Origin: Paraburkholderia sp. BCC1885
Lineage (GTDB): Bacteria; Pseudomonadota; Gammaproteobacteria; Burkholderiales; Burkholderiaceae
DNA: 64,000 nucleotides
Assembly (NCBI RefSeq): GCF_900996235.1
Contig: NZ_CAAJGM010000241.1
Span: 1 to 64,000, forward strand
Direction of reading: 5' to 3'
Part shown: positions 53,742 through 63,015 of the stretch, piece by piece
Numbering within the stretch: the stretch's first letter is position 1
How the letters are laid out: the number at the start of each line of letters is the position of its first letter
Translations under genes and position numbers: made by a program
The notes under the pieces: model-generated
What the model was told of the DNA's origin: nothing
What the model saw: only the letters and a program-made list of their open reading frames with translations
The model's database searches: none

Positions 53742-54395
53742 ATGAGCTGGAAACACAATTTTATGGAACCGCGCTGGGCAGAAAAGATTGCCAATGATTT
53801 TGAGATTGAGCGCAATCTCCGGCATGCCGGCATACACGACTTATCTTCGGGACAGAACATTTACCCGGATCAGGCCATCGAAAGGGAATTCCACGCAAAG
53901 TCTCACGCAGAAAGCGATGACGCCATATACGGGCTGATTGGCACCGATAGCATGGCGTCCGCCGGCAGGTCAGATGAAGCGCACCCGGACGACGTGATTG
54001 GATCGCTTCACAAGCAGTATTGGCGCGCGCTCAACGATCCGCTTGCGCCGCTGGGCGTCGATTGGGCGGTGCCGGTCAGCTCAGCCCATCGATCGCTCCC
54101 GGAATCGCAACGGGAAGAGCCGCACGAATGCGACTCGATCGAGACGCTGCTGTCGGGCGCTCGCGGTATTGACGACGCGTTCGGCGTGCTCGGAACCGGC
54201 GAAGCACTCGACGTGACCGCGGCTGCGTCCGCGCCGGAAATTCTGCTCCTCTTCGCTCCGCCTGAATTCAAGGCAGCGCCGTCCCGCCTGCCGCCAGCGC
54301 TTGCGCGCCGCGAACATCACGCAGTCGGCATCGACAGCCCGCTCACGACGCAAACCGTCTCCACCGTCTCAACAGATCTGGGTACTGACGCATGA
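53742..54395 (+). CDS. tagK: type VI secretion accessory protein TagK-like
   Basis: A 217-residue protein without signal or membrane segments. The segments IGSLHKQYWRALNDPLAPLG, APEILLLFAPPEFKAA and LARREHHAVGIDSPL match what I remember of the TagK domain of Burkholderia T6SS loci. It lacks an obvious FHA domain that some family members carry at the N-terminus. It begins the plus-strand operon, and its stop overlaps tagJ by four bases. Confidence 0.6.
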   Translation: MSWKHNFMEPRWAEKIANDFEIERNLRHAGIHDLSSGQNIYPDQAIEREFHAKSHAESDDAIYGLIGTDSMASAGRSDEAHPDDVIGSLHKQYWRALNDPLAPLGVDWAVPVSSAHRSLPESQREEPHECDSIETLLSGARGIDDAFGVLGTGEALDVTAAASAPEILLLFAPPEFKAAPSRLPPALARREHHAVGIDSPLTTQTVSTVSTDLGTDA

Positions 54396-55252
54396 ACGGA
54401 TCCATCCACACCCCCGTCGGCACGGCCTCAAAAATCTCGCTGGCGGCGCGTCTCGCCGAAACCGAAGCCAAGGTGCGCGCGTATCCGGCACGGGCTGAGC
54501 ATCGCTGGGAACTGTTCCAGTTACTTTGCGTTATGGCGCAGTGGACACGTGCAATCCAGCAACTCCAGGTCTGCAGCCGGCAGCAACCCGACCAGGCTGC
54601 AATGGCTCACGCGTGTCGGGATCTGATTCGCGCCGAACGCTGGCGCAACAGGGTCTTTGGCGGTAGAGAGGCCCCCGGCTTTCTGTTTGAACCACCTGCC
54701 TGGATAGGCGGCATGCTCGACGCGCTACGGCTCACTGCAAGCGGCGACGAAGAAGCCGCCGACTGCGCGCGTGAAGCCGCACTGGACGCGGCGCCGCTAG
54801 TGCATGCAACAGCACCGCAAGCGCACGTGGAATGGATTGGTGACAGCGACACGCGTCTTGGGCCGGTATTCGAAATCATCACGGCAGGGCACTATCGCTG
54901 GCTGCCGCTCGCGGATATTGCCTCGTGGCATGTCGAGCGGCCCGCCACATTGCTCGAACTCGTCTGGACCCCCTGCACGCTGAAGTTGATCGACAGCACG
55001 ACCGTGCGTGGCTTTACACCTGCGCGCTACCCAAGCCCGCCTCAGGACGACCAACTCGACGATGCGTTGAGGCTCGGTCACCGCACCGAGTGGCACGCGG
55101 TCGGGCACACCGCCGTCATAGGCATAGGGCAGAAAACCTGGGCGACCAGCGCCGGCGACTTCAGCATGTTCGAACTGGCGGCCGTCGACTTCACGCGCCC
55201 AGCAACTGCGTCGGCCAATACTTCCAAGGACGTCAGCAATGTCGACGGCTAA
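54392..55252 (+). CDS. tagJ: type VI secretion accessory protein TagJ (ImpE)
   Basis: A 286-residue ImpE/TagJ protein: helical N-terminus (ETEAKVRAYPARAEHRWELFQLLCVM) and a beta-rich C-terminal domain (WIGDSDTRLGPVFEIITAGHYRWLP). TagJ binds TssB and the ClpV pathway in T6SS classes that carry it. Four-base overlap with tagK and 14-base overlap with tssE show tight coupling. Confidence 0.85.
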   Translation: MNGSIHTPVGTASKISLAARLAETEAKVRAYPARAEHRWELFQLLCVMAQWTRAIQQLQVCSRQQPDQAAMAHACRDLIRAERWRNRVFGGREAPGFLFEPPAWIGGMLDALRLTASGDEEAADCAREAALDAAPLVHATAPQAHVEWIGDSDTRLGPVFEIITAGHYRWLPLADIASWHVERPATLLELVWTPCTLKLIDSTTVRGFTPARYPSPPQDDQLDDALRLGHRTEWHAVGHTAVIGIGQKTWATSAGDFSMFELAAVDFTRPATASANTSKDVSNVDG

Positions 55253-55796
55253 ACAGAACCGGAGTTCTCATGCGGGCGTGCCGATCGCCGCTCCGCGCCG
55301 GGCCAACACTCATCTCCTGCCAACGTTGCTTGACCGGCTGCGCGACGACGCGCCGCAACGGCAAACCGAAGCGCCTGAAGAATATGCGGTCACGCGCACG
55401 CAAATGCGCGACATCCTGCAGCGCGATCTGGCCTTCCTGCTCAACACGACCAGCATCGAAGACCAGATAGACCGCGTGCGTTATCCCGAAGCCGCTGCGT
55501 CGACGATCAACTTCGGCGTGCCGGCATTGGCTGGTGCCTATATCGCTGCACGCAAATGGGTGGATATTGAACAGATCATCCGGCGTGCAATCCTCGAGTT
55601 CGAACCGCGCCTGATCCAGGATTCGCTCGCCGTCGTGCCGCTCGTCGGTAACGACGCGCGGAATCACTACAACCTGATGATGTTCGAGGTACACGGAATG
55701 ATCCATATGGACCCGTACCCGCTCGAATTCCTGGTGCAAAGCTCGCTAGACCTGGAAACAAGCCGCATGAATGTGGCTCACGTGCGTGTGAACTAG
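55239..55796 (+). CDS. tssE: type VI secretion baseplate protein TssE
   Basis: A 185-residue gp25-like baseplate wedge protein: LLPTLLDRLRDDAP, DLAFLLNTTSIED, STINFGVPALAG and the EPRLI segment of the gp25 fold. Its ATG lies inside the end of tagJ. The N-terminal 25 residues are poorly conserved. Confidence 0.9.
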   Translation: MSTAKQNRSSHAGVPIAAPRRANTHLLPTLLDRLRDDAPQRQTEAPEEYAVTRTQMRDILQRDLAFLLNTTSIEDQIDRVRYPEAAASTINFGVPALAGAYIAARKWVDIEQIIRRAILEFEPRLIQDSLAVVPLVGNDARNHYNLMMFEVHGMIHMDPYPLEFLVQSSLDLETSRMNVAHVRVN

Positions 55797-55838
55797 CCCG
55801 CTTCAACCCTCTTGGCAAACCAGAATAAAGACCTCAGC

Positions 55839-57719
55839 ATGGACCCGCGACTGCTCGACTACTACAACCAGGAACTGATTTACATGCGCGAGATGGCGGG
55901 CGAGTTCGCGCAGGCTCATCCGAAAATCGCCCGGCGCCTGGGCATGCAAACGGGAGAAGTTGCCGATCCGTATGTCGAGCGACTCATTGAGTCGTTCTGC
56001 TTCATGTCGGCACGCATGCAGATCAAACTCGACGCTGAATTTCCGCGGTTCACCGAACGGCTGCTTGAAGTCGTCTACCCGAACTACGTCGCCCCGACGC
56101 CTTCGATGGCCGTTGCGCGACTCTTTCCGAGCAGCAAGGAAGGCAAACTCACGGAGGGCTTTCGCCTTCCGCGGGGTTCGGCCTTCACCGCCCGCGTACC
56201 AGATGGCGAGCAGACGGCATGTCAGTTCCGCAGCGGTCAGGACGTCACTTTGTATCCGCTGGAAATCGTCGATGCCAGGCTCACCGGCATTCCGCCTGAC
56301 GTACCGTCGCTTGACCGGTATGTGCCGGCGCACAGCCAGGTGCGCGGTGCATTACGTTTGCGTCTGCGAATGACCGGCGACGCCACCATTGCGGACCTGA
56401 AAAGTCTTGACCGCCTGCCGGTCTACCTTGCCGGCGACGAGCAGGTTGCATCGCATCTGTTCGAACTGCTGCACACCGCCAGCGTCGCATCCCTGACCGG
56501 CACGCCTGGCGAGATTGGCCGGGCACCACATGCGGTAACGTCGAACGCAGTGGCTCATGAAGGGCTCGATCCTGATCAGGGCCTGTTACCTCTCACGTGG
56601 TCGAGCTTCCATGGCCACAATTTGCTGCATGAGTATTTTGCGTGCCCCAGCCGGTTCTACTTCTTCGCGCTTACGGGTCTCCAGGCGGGCCTTGCGCGCG
56701 TCACCGGCAAGGAGGCCGAAATCATCGTCCTGCTCGACCGGGCGCCCGATGCGCTTGCACATCTCGTGGACGCGTCCCGCTTCGCGCTCTTCTGCACACC
56801 GGTCGTGAATCTGTTCCGGCAACGCACAGACCGCATTGAACTCTCGCAGAGCGACACGGAGTTCCACCTCGTGCCCGCCCGTCTCCATCCACTCGATTAC
56901 GAGGTTTTCTCAGTCGAAACCATGTCGGGACAGGTGGCAGCAACGTCAGAGCAACTGCCTTTCCGCCCGTTGTATCAGACACTCAATAATGACGAGGGCA
57001 ACTACGGACGCTATTTCTCGATTCGCCGCGAGCGTCGGCTGATGTCCGATTCCGCGCGCCGCTATGGTACGCGCACGCCCTATGTGGGTACGGAAACCTT
57101 CGTGTCCCTGGTGGATCAGAATGAAGCGCCGTACCCTGAGTCGATCCGCTATCTGTCTGTCGACGCATGGCTTACCAACCGTGACCTCCCCAACCTCGTG
57201 CCGCGCGACGGCAAAGACGACCTGAGCGTATCGGAATCCTCGCCGGTCGAAGGCATCGGACTGATCCGCGCACCCAGCGCGCCGAAACCGCCCTATGCCG
57301 AGCGTGAAATGGCCTGGCGTCTGATCCGCCAGTTGAACTTCAACTATCTGCCATTGGCAGACCTTGATCACCGTGAGGGCGGTCAGGGTCTACGTGATCT
57401 GCTACGTCTGTTCCTGACCGGTGAGGACGAAGCGCAGCAGCGCCAGGTCGAAAGTCTGGTGGGGGTGAAGACCCGACCGGTGACCCGGCGTCTTCCCGGT
57501 GGCGGACCGCTCGTATTCGGCCGCGGTATCGAATGCCTGCTAACGGTCGACGAAAGCGGCTTTTCCGGCACCAGCCCGTATCTATTCGGTCTGATTCTCG
57601 AGCATTTTCTCGCGCGGCACGTCTCGATCAATGTCTTTACCCAGACAGAACTGCAGTCGATGCAACGCGGGCAAGTGGCGCGCTGGCCGGTCCGGATGGG
57701 TGCAAGGGGGGCCACCTGA
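55839..57719 (+). CDS. tssF: type VI secretion baseplate protein TssF
   Basis: A 626-residue baseplate wedge component starting MDPRLLDYYNQELIYMREM, the family N-terminus; an in-frame TTG at 55812 is less likely. Other recognisable blocks are FTERLLEVVYPNYVAPTPSMAV, LPRGSAFTARV and NEAPYPESIRYLSV. The stop codon overlaps the tssG start by one base (TGATG). It looks complete. Confidence 0.92.
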   Translation: MDPRLLDYYNQELIYMREMAGEFAQAHPKIARRLGMQTGEVADPYVERLIESFCFMSARMQIKLDAEFPRFTERLLEVVYPNYVAPTPSMAVARLFPSSKEGKLTEGFRLPRGSAFTARVPDGEQTACQFRSGQDVTLYPLEIVDARLTGIPPDVPSLDRYVPAHSQVRGALRLRLRMTGDATIADLKSLDRLPVYLAGDEQVASHLFELLHTASVASLTGTPGEIGRAPHAVTSNAVAHEGLDPDQGLLPLTWSSFHGHNLLHEYFACPSRFYFFALTGLQAGLARVTGKEAEIIVLLDRAPDALAHLVDASRFALFCTPVVNLFRQRTDRIELSQSDTEFHLVPARLHPLDYEVFSVETMSGQVAATSEQLPFRPLYQTLNNDEGNYGRYFSIRRERRLMSDSARRYGTRTPYVGTETFVSLVDQNEAPYPESIRYLSVDAWLTNRDLPNLVPRDGKDDLSVSESSPVEGIGLIRAPSAPKPPYAEREMAWRLIRQLNFNYLPLADLDHREGGQGLRDLLRLFLTGEDEAQQRQVESLVGVKTRPVTRRLPGGGPLVFGRGIECLLTVDESGFSGTSPYLFGLILEHFLARHVSINVFTQTELQSMQRGQVARWPVRMGARGAT

Positions 57720-58762
57720 TGGATCGTGCCGCATTTCCCGCCGCAATACACGATATCGCACTTTCGCCCGAATTCATTGAACGGCTGCGCGCTGAACCAT
57801 GGCGATATGGTTTCCTGAGTTTGCTGCGGCGGCTCGGAGCCGATTCGCGCATGCCGCTAATCGGACGTGCGCAACGCCCGTTGGCAGAACCCTTTCGCCT
57901 GGGGCAGCAGCCGAGCCTGGCGTTTGCGCCCCGCGAAATCGCGGAAGTGGGAGAGATCAGCGGGCGTCTCAACGTCACACTGTTCGGCCTTGGCATGCTC
58001 GGTCCGAATGGGCCGTTGCCTATCCACGTCACGGAGATCGCGCGGGATCGTAAAGAGAGCCGCCGTGACAGCACGCTTGCCGATTTCCTTGATATTTTTC
58101 ACCACCGATATCTGACACTTCTATACCGCGCCTGGTCGTCCTCGCAAGCGGCGGCCGGCATGGATCGCCCGGACGACGAACGCTTCTCGTTCTATATCGC
58201 AAGCCTGTTTGGACAAAACACCCATGAGATCGGGCGCAGCCGGCTACCCGCCCACGCCCGCATGTCCGCTTCGGCTCATCTGGTTCGTGAAGCGCGCAAC
58301 CCGGATGGACTGCGAGCCACCCTCGCGCAGTTTTTCAGCGTACCGGTTGTGATCGACGAATACGTGTGGAACTGGATCGAAGTCGATCCCACCGAACACA
58401 GCAAGCTTGGCATGCCCGGTTCACCCTCGGTGATGTCCGAAGGCGCGATGCTCGGTGAGCAGGTGCCGGACCGCCAGCACAAGTTCCGGATTGTCATTGG
58501 TCCGCTAGATATCAACGAATATCTGCGTTTCACGCCGCAAGGCGATGACCTTCCACGGCTGGTGGAATGGGTGCGCGCCTTCGTCGGCTACGAATTCGCG
58601 TGGGAACTCGAACTGCGGATCAAGGCACAGAGCGCACCGCCTGCGGTAATCGGCGGGCCCGAACGGCTTGGCTGGTCCGGATGGCTCGGCCGCTCGCCTA
58701 CCGGCGAACCGATTACTGGCATGCGCTTCGATCCCGAACAATACACGCTCATCAGACACTAG
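57719..58762 (+). CDS. tssG: type VI secretion baseplate protein TssG
   Basis: A 347-residue baseplate wedge partner of TssF: EPWRYGFLSLLRRLGA, RLGQQPSLAFAPREIAEV, LFGLGMLGPNGPLPIHVTE, FLDIFHHRYLTLLYRAW. These are the hallmark blocks of the family. Coupled to tssF by a one-base overlap and followed 15 bases later by tssA. Confidence 0.92.
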   Translation: MDRAAFPAAIHDIALSPEFIERLRAEPWRYGFLSLLRRLGADSRMPLIGRAQRPLAEPFRLGQQPSLAFAPREIAEVGEISGRLNVTLFGLGMLGPNGPLPIHVTEIARDRKESRRDSTLADFLDIFHHRYLTLLYRAWSSSQAAAGMDRPDDERFSFYIASLFGQNTHEIGRSRLPAHARMSASAHLVREARNPDGLRATLAQFFSVPVVIDEYVWNWIEVDPTEHSKLGMPGSPSVMSEGAMLGEQVPDRQHKFRIVIGPLDINEYLRFTPQGDDLPRLVEWVRAFVGYEFAWELELRIKAQSAPPAVIGGPERLGWSGWLGRSPTGEPITGMRFDPEQYTLIRH

Positions 58763-58777
58763 CTTTTTGACGAATCC

Positions 58778-59872
58778 ATGAATGCGAAGAAACAGAACCC
58801 ATCAAAATCTCGCCAGCAAGAGGCGCCCAGTCATGACTGGCTGGCGCCGATCAGCGCAGACGCGGCATGCGGAGCCGATCTTGAATACGACCCGGAATAC
58901 GTTGTGCTGTCTGCGAGGACGGTGCAGCAACCGGACGCACAGTACGGCAATTTTGTGGGTTCGCCCGAACCCGTCGCCTGGGGCGATATTGATCGGGATT
59001 GCCGCAGGTTGATGCTGCGCAGCAAGGACATCCGGCTTGCCGTGCTGTTCACGCGCGCGAGGACGCGGTTAGCCGGGAGTGCCGGTTTCATGGAAGGTAT
59101 GTCTTTACTGGCAAGCTGGCTCGACACGTATCCCGACGCGATCCATCCACAACTTGCAGTCGACGCGGATCGCGACGCCGCGCTAGAGATCCGGGCGAAC
59201 GCGCTCCAGGCGTTGACCGACACGGATGGCCTCTTGTCCGACCTGCGTGAAATTCCGCTTGTAAAGTCGACCGCCACGCGCCTGCAGGTCCGCGACGTAG
59301 AACGCGCGTTTGCGAGACCGCGCGCGGCCGACGCACTTTCACACGATTCGGTAAGTCAACAACTGGACGACCTTCGCGCGCAAACGCCTGCCGTGCTAAG
59401 CGGATTTGATCGGGCACTCGCAAGCCTTGAAGCGATTGAGGGATGGTGCAAACAGCACCTCGATTCATTCGCGCCGGACCTGTCTGCCCTGAGCCGACTG
59501 CTGCGCCTGCTTGCGCGTCCAGCGGAAAGCGCTGCCGTGCCAAACGAAGTACTGGAGCACGCGGTCGTCGAGGACGCCGGCGTTACCGATGCGCACGCGT
59601 CATGCGACGACACGATCGTGGAACACATCGCCGTGGCATCCGAAATCCCTGAACCGGATCAGTTCACGCGAAGCACACGCGTGGCAAGCGATGATCGGCA
59701 GGCCGCGCTGCAACGCATACGCGAGGCGCGTCACTGGTTCGAAACCCACGAGCCTAGCAGCCCGATTCCCTTGCTGCTTAAACGGGCAGAACAGTTTGTC
59801 GGCAAACGATACGCAGAAATCGTGCGGGCCGTTCCCCTTGAACTGCTGGCGCAATGGGACGCAGAGATATAA
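58778..59872 (+). CDS. tssA: type VI secretion protein TssA (ImpA)
   Basis: A 364-residue TssA/ImpA protein: the N-terminal ImpA_N block (DWLAPISADAACGADLEYDPEY; WGDIDRDC; LAVLFTRARTRLAG) and a C-terminal helical part that ends EIVRAVPLELLAQW. TssA primes baseplate and sheath assembly. It is the last gene of the plus-strand operon. Confidence 0.9.
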   Translation: MNAKKQNPSKSRQQEAPSHDWLAPISADAACGADLEYDPEYVVLSARTVQQPDAQYGNFVGSPEPVAWGDIDRDCRRLMLRSKDIRLAVLFTRARTRLAGSAGFMEGMSLLASWLDTYPDAIHPQLAVDADRDAALEIRANALQALTDTDGLLSDLREIPLVKSTATRLQVRDVERAFARPRAADALSHDSVSQQLDDLRAQTPAVLSGFDRALASLEAIEGWCKQHLDSFAPDLSALSRLLRLLARPAESAAVPNEVLEHAVVEDAGVTDAHASCDDTIVEHIAVASEIPEPDQFTRSTRVASDDRQAALQRIREARHWFETHEPSSPIPLLLKRAEQFVGKRYAEIVRAVPLELLAQWDAEI

Positions 59873-59970
59873 GCCCGGATTGGAAAGATATCTTTTGGCT
59901 TGCGATCTATACGCGGTCGAGCGCCTTGCGCGCCCAAAGGTGCAAATGCGACGATCGAGACGAAGACGCG

Positions 59971-59996
59971 CCTGCGCGTTGGTAAGCACGCGCAGG
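59971..59996. terminator. hairpin after tssA
   Basis: CCTGCGCGT, 8-base loop, ACGCGCAGG: a perfect 9-bp GC-rich stem 98 bases after tssA, in the convergent gap with the RcnB-like gene. It lacks a U-tract but is in the right place to end the tagK-tssA transcript. Confidence 0.35.
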
Positions 59997-60071
59997 CCGC
60001 GATGTCAGCAAACTTTAACCGCGTGTTCGGCGCGGAATCGGCTAAGGCCAACCAAAGCGCACCAAAGCCGC

Positions 60072-60425
60072 TTAATGCCCACTAAGCAGCACGCTTGCAA
60101 TCACACCGGTCGCGACAGCAGCGAGAACATAATCGCCGTTCACGCCAACCCACTGATAGCCACGCGGCGGCGCTTGCAGGCCGTGTTCGTGCCAGTCGTC
60201 GACCACGTAATTGCGGTCGCGGTATTCCGCCGGCAGACGCTCGCCCTTGTGCCAGTCGCTGTGCGGAATCGGGCCGCCGTCACGGTGGACGTCGGCTTCA
60301 CGCGGTGCACCCCTGCCGTGCGACGGCGAGCCGCCGCGATGGTCATCATGCTGTTGTGCGAATGCGGCAGCGGATGTGCCGAGCATCGAAACAATCACAA
60401 GCTGCGCGATGATTTTTGTTTTCAT
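60072..60425 (-). CDS. RcnB family periplasmic protein
   Basis: A 117-residue secreted protein: signal peptide ending AAAFA, a histidine/glycine-rich stretch (HDDHRGG), then the RcnB block WHKGERLPAEYRDRNYVVDDWHEHGLQAPPRGYQW (broken as WHKGERLPAEYRDRNY and PPRGYQWVGVNGDYVL), and a final hydrophobic stretch AAVATGVIASVLL. RcnB of E. coli helps nickel/cobalt homeostasis; the role of this smaller relative is unknown. GAGG lies seven bases before the ATG. Confidence 0.8.
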   Translation of the reverse strand: MKTKIIAQLVIVSMLGTSAAAFAQQHDDHRGGSPSHGRGAPREADVHRDGGPIPHSDWHKGERLPAEYRDRNYVVDDWHEHGLQAPPRGYQWVGVNGDYVLAAVATGVIASVLLSGH

Positions 60426-60607
60426 AGCTACGCCTCAAAGAAAATGGCTAGATGGCGGTTGCGTGGCCGAGGTGACATCTGATCGGCCGCACAGCGTGGT
60501 CTTTGCCCTGCGGCATGTAACAGACTAACGCCGGAAGATAATGGCACAAACACGCCTGCTTTGCCAAAAACGTTAAGGCGTCGCGTGACGATTCACCGCA
60601 AACGTCT

Positions 60608-61801
60608 TTAAGCCTCACGCCGCGCTTCCTGACGGCGAATCTCACTGATAAATGTGTCAGGCGTCCACGCGTCCCTGAGCGCGCGGCGAAAAAGTTGCTG
60701 TTGACTTTCAGGCGCGAGCCCACCGACCGGCGGATCGCGGTCCAGATTGGTAGGAAACGCATACCCCTGCGCGCACGACGCGATTACCGCATCGACCTCC
60801 GCCTCGCTAAAACGCTGCATGGCGACATTGCGCTGCAGAACCGGATACAGCGCCTCGCACATCTTCCGGCGATTTAACGATTCCATTGCCCGGCCGTATG
60901 CCGAAGAAATCTGCAACAGATTGGCCATGCGTTGAATCGACGCGGTCTGATTCGAGCCGGCCGCGTGGAAAAGCGCGGGATTGAAGAACAGCGCGTCGCC
61001 CTTTGCGAGCGGCAACTGCACATAATGGCTCTCGAAGTAAGCTCGAAAATCCTCGCGACGCCACGCCAGATAGCCTTCAGCATAGCGCTGCGAAAACGGC
61101 AGCAGCTTGGTCGGTCCACTGGCTACGGGCATATCGCTGTGCGCGACCGCCCCTTGCAACGTGAGAAACGGCGACATCGCATGCACATGCGCGGGATAAC
61201 GTTCGGCCTGGGCCGCGGTCTGAAAGCCAAGGTGATAGTCCCTATGCGCCTGCTGCGCCGCGCCGCCCGGCCGCACGACGTTGACCTGGGACGTCACCTG
61301 GAAGTACGGACCTAGCCACGCCTCGGCCGCGGCAACCAGCCAGGCATTGGCGTAATAGCGGGCGAAGACTTCCGGCGCGCGCAGGCAGAGCTTTTCCTGC
61401 GCGTTCCAGATCCGGTCATTGGCGCCGGCCTTTGCAAAGTGGTCGCCCGCCACCGCGCCTGCTTCGCGCTCGTCGTGGATGATGGCCTCGAAAACTTTTG
61501 TCGCTTCGTCGATCGGCGTGGTGTCGGCGAACGCGTTCGCCAGCACCAGGACGCCTGCGCCATAGTTCAGCACGTCCGCCCACTCGGTCTGCAGATCGAG
61601 GCGGCGCGACGCGTCAGTGAGGGCGCCGCTAAGTTCGCGGCAGTCGTACACCGGAATATGTTGGCGTATTTCCGTAGCAAAGCGCAGATTTTCATCTTCC
61701 GCATACGCTTGCAGCACGGCCGCAAAATCGTCCAGCGAGCAGTCCTGCTCGCGATACCAACGGGTTTTTCGCGCACCGGCGCGCAGATCGTCGTAATTCA
61801 T
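60608..61801 (-). CDS. PhyH-type Fe(II)/2-oxoglutarate dioxygenase
   Basis: A 397-residue phytanoyl-CoA dioxygenase family protein. The iron facial triad is visible as His186-x-Asp188 (QQAHRDYH) and His279 (NPALFHAAG), with Arg291 placed to bind 2-oxoglutarate. AGGAGA precedes the ATG at 61801; the frame upstream is not needed. Large members of this group hydroxylate small metabolites or side chains; the substrate is unknown. Confidence 0.75.
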   Translation of the reverse strand: MNYDDLRAGARKTRWYREQDCSLDDFAAVLQAYAEDENLRFATEIRQHIPVYDCRELSGALTDASRRLDLQTEWADVLNYGAGVLVLANAFADTTPIDEATKVFEAIIHDEREAGAVAGDHFAKAGANDRIWNAQEKLCLRAPEVFARYYANAWLVAAAEAWLGPYFQVTSQVNVVRPGGAAQQAHRDYHLGFQTAAQAERYPAHVHAMSPFLTLQGAVAHSDMPVASGPTKLLPFSQRYAEGYLAWRREDFRAYFESHYVQLPLAKGDALFFNPALFHAAGSNQTASIQRMANLLQISSAYGRAMESLNRRKMCEALYPVLQRNVAMQRFSEAEVDAVIASCAQGYAFPTNLDRDPPVGGLAPESQQQLFRRALRDAWTPDTFISEIRRQEARREA

Positions 61802-61936
61802 GGTGTCTCCTGTCGATCGAAATGCGCGCTTTGGCACCAGAACGCATTTTCCCGATCACGTGCAGCATGGGCGCTGCTATCGTCCATGAAGCATAACGCT
61901 CGACCGAGTCACTGCGCTACCATCGAATCCACTTAT

Positions 61937-62899
61937 TCAGCGCGACCGCCGGGCGCCACGCGCGCTGCGCTCACCACGCAGTTCGGACGCCTCGAAGTAA
62001 AAGCGCTTGTTTCCCGCTACGCGTGCCACCATAAAGTCGATAAAAGTCCGCACCCGCAGAGGCTGTTCGGTGCGATGCCGATAGTAGATATAAAGCGCCT
62101 CGCGCTGCGTGAAATGCTGAACCAGCAACGGCACGAGTTGCCCGTTGCGGATATAGGTGGTTGCCGAGAAGCTGCCGAGTTGCCCCACCGCCAGTCCTGA
62201 GAGCACGGCCTGGGTTTCCGCGTCGGTATCGTTGATGCATAGAGTGGTCGCGATGTCGCGGTAGACGATCTCGTCACCGATCAGAAACTCCCAGGGCGCC
62301 TGCTTGCCCGTGTTGGCGCGCCGGTATCCCGTGCAACGGTGCTCCGCCAGTTCTTCGATGCTTTGTGGCGCGCCATATTGCTCGATATACGCCGGCGACG
62401 CGCAAACAATCAGCTGAATCGGCAAGAGCTTACGCGCAATCGTGCCGGCCGCCGGCGGCGAACCGCCGCGAAAACCGACGTCGGTGCGGTCGCCGATCAG
62501 ATCGGTGAAAAGGTCGTCGAATTGCACATCCAGGTGAACGTCCGGGTACAAAGCCGAAAACTCGAGAAAAAACGGCCATAGAACAGCATGACTCAGGGCT
62601 CGTGGCGCGCTCACCCGCAGCGGCCCCGCCATCTCGTCTTTGGCGCGGCGGGTATCGGCAAGCGCCGAAGACAGGATGGCCAGCGCGGGCTGCACATTGT
62701 CCAGCAGCGCCCGCCCCTCCTCGGTCAGGCTCAGCTTACGCGTGGTTCGGTGGAATAGCCGGACGCCCAGTTCCTTTTCCAGTTGCATCACCGCGTGGCT
62801 CGCCGCCTGCGGCGAGATGCCCTGATCTACCGCTGCCTTGCGCAGGCTGCCGAGCGTCGCGGCGCGCACGAAGATGGTGATTGCGCGAACTTCATTCAT
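61937..62899 (-). CDS. LysR family regulator
   Basis: A 320-residue LysR regulator of the CrgA/DsdC-like type: helix-turn-helix AAVDQGISPQAASHAVMQLEKELG-like block (LRKAAVDQGISPQAASHAV) and FHRTTRKLSLTEEG, followed by an effector domain. Divergent from an SDR oxidoreductase gene 116 bases away, which it probably controls. I start at ATG 62899 rather than the upstream ATG at 62917, because the LysR fold begins there. Confidence 0.85.
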   Translation of the reverse strand: MNEVRAITIFVRAATLGSLRKAAVDQGISPQAASHAVMQLEKELGVRLFHRTTRKLSLTEEGRALLDNVQPALAILSSALADTRRAKDEMAGPLRVSAPRALSHAVLWPFFLEFSALYPDVHLDVQFDDLFTDLIGDRTDVGFRGGSPPAAGTIARKLLPIQLIVCASPAYIEQYGAPQSIEELAEHRCTGYRRANTGKQAPWEFLIGDEIVYRDIATTLCINDTDAETQAVLSGLAVGQLGSFSATTYIRNGQLVPLLVQHFTQREALYIYYRHRTEQPLRVRTFIDFMVARVAGNKRFYFEASELRGERSARGARRSR

Positions 62900-63015
62900 G
62901 GGCGGCCCAATTCGCAAATAAAAGTTGCTTATCAGTCTAACAATCAGGGGCTAGTTTGTGTCAATCGGGGCTCCTATTATTCGTTCACGTTCAACCCCAC
63001 TGCAGGAGAAACATC

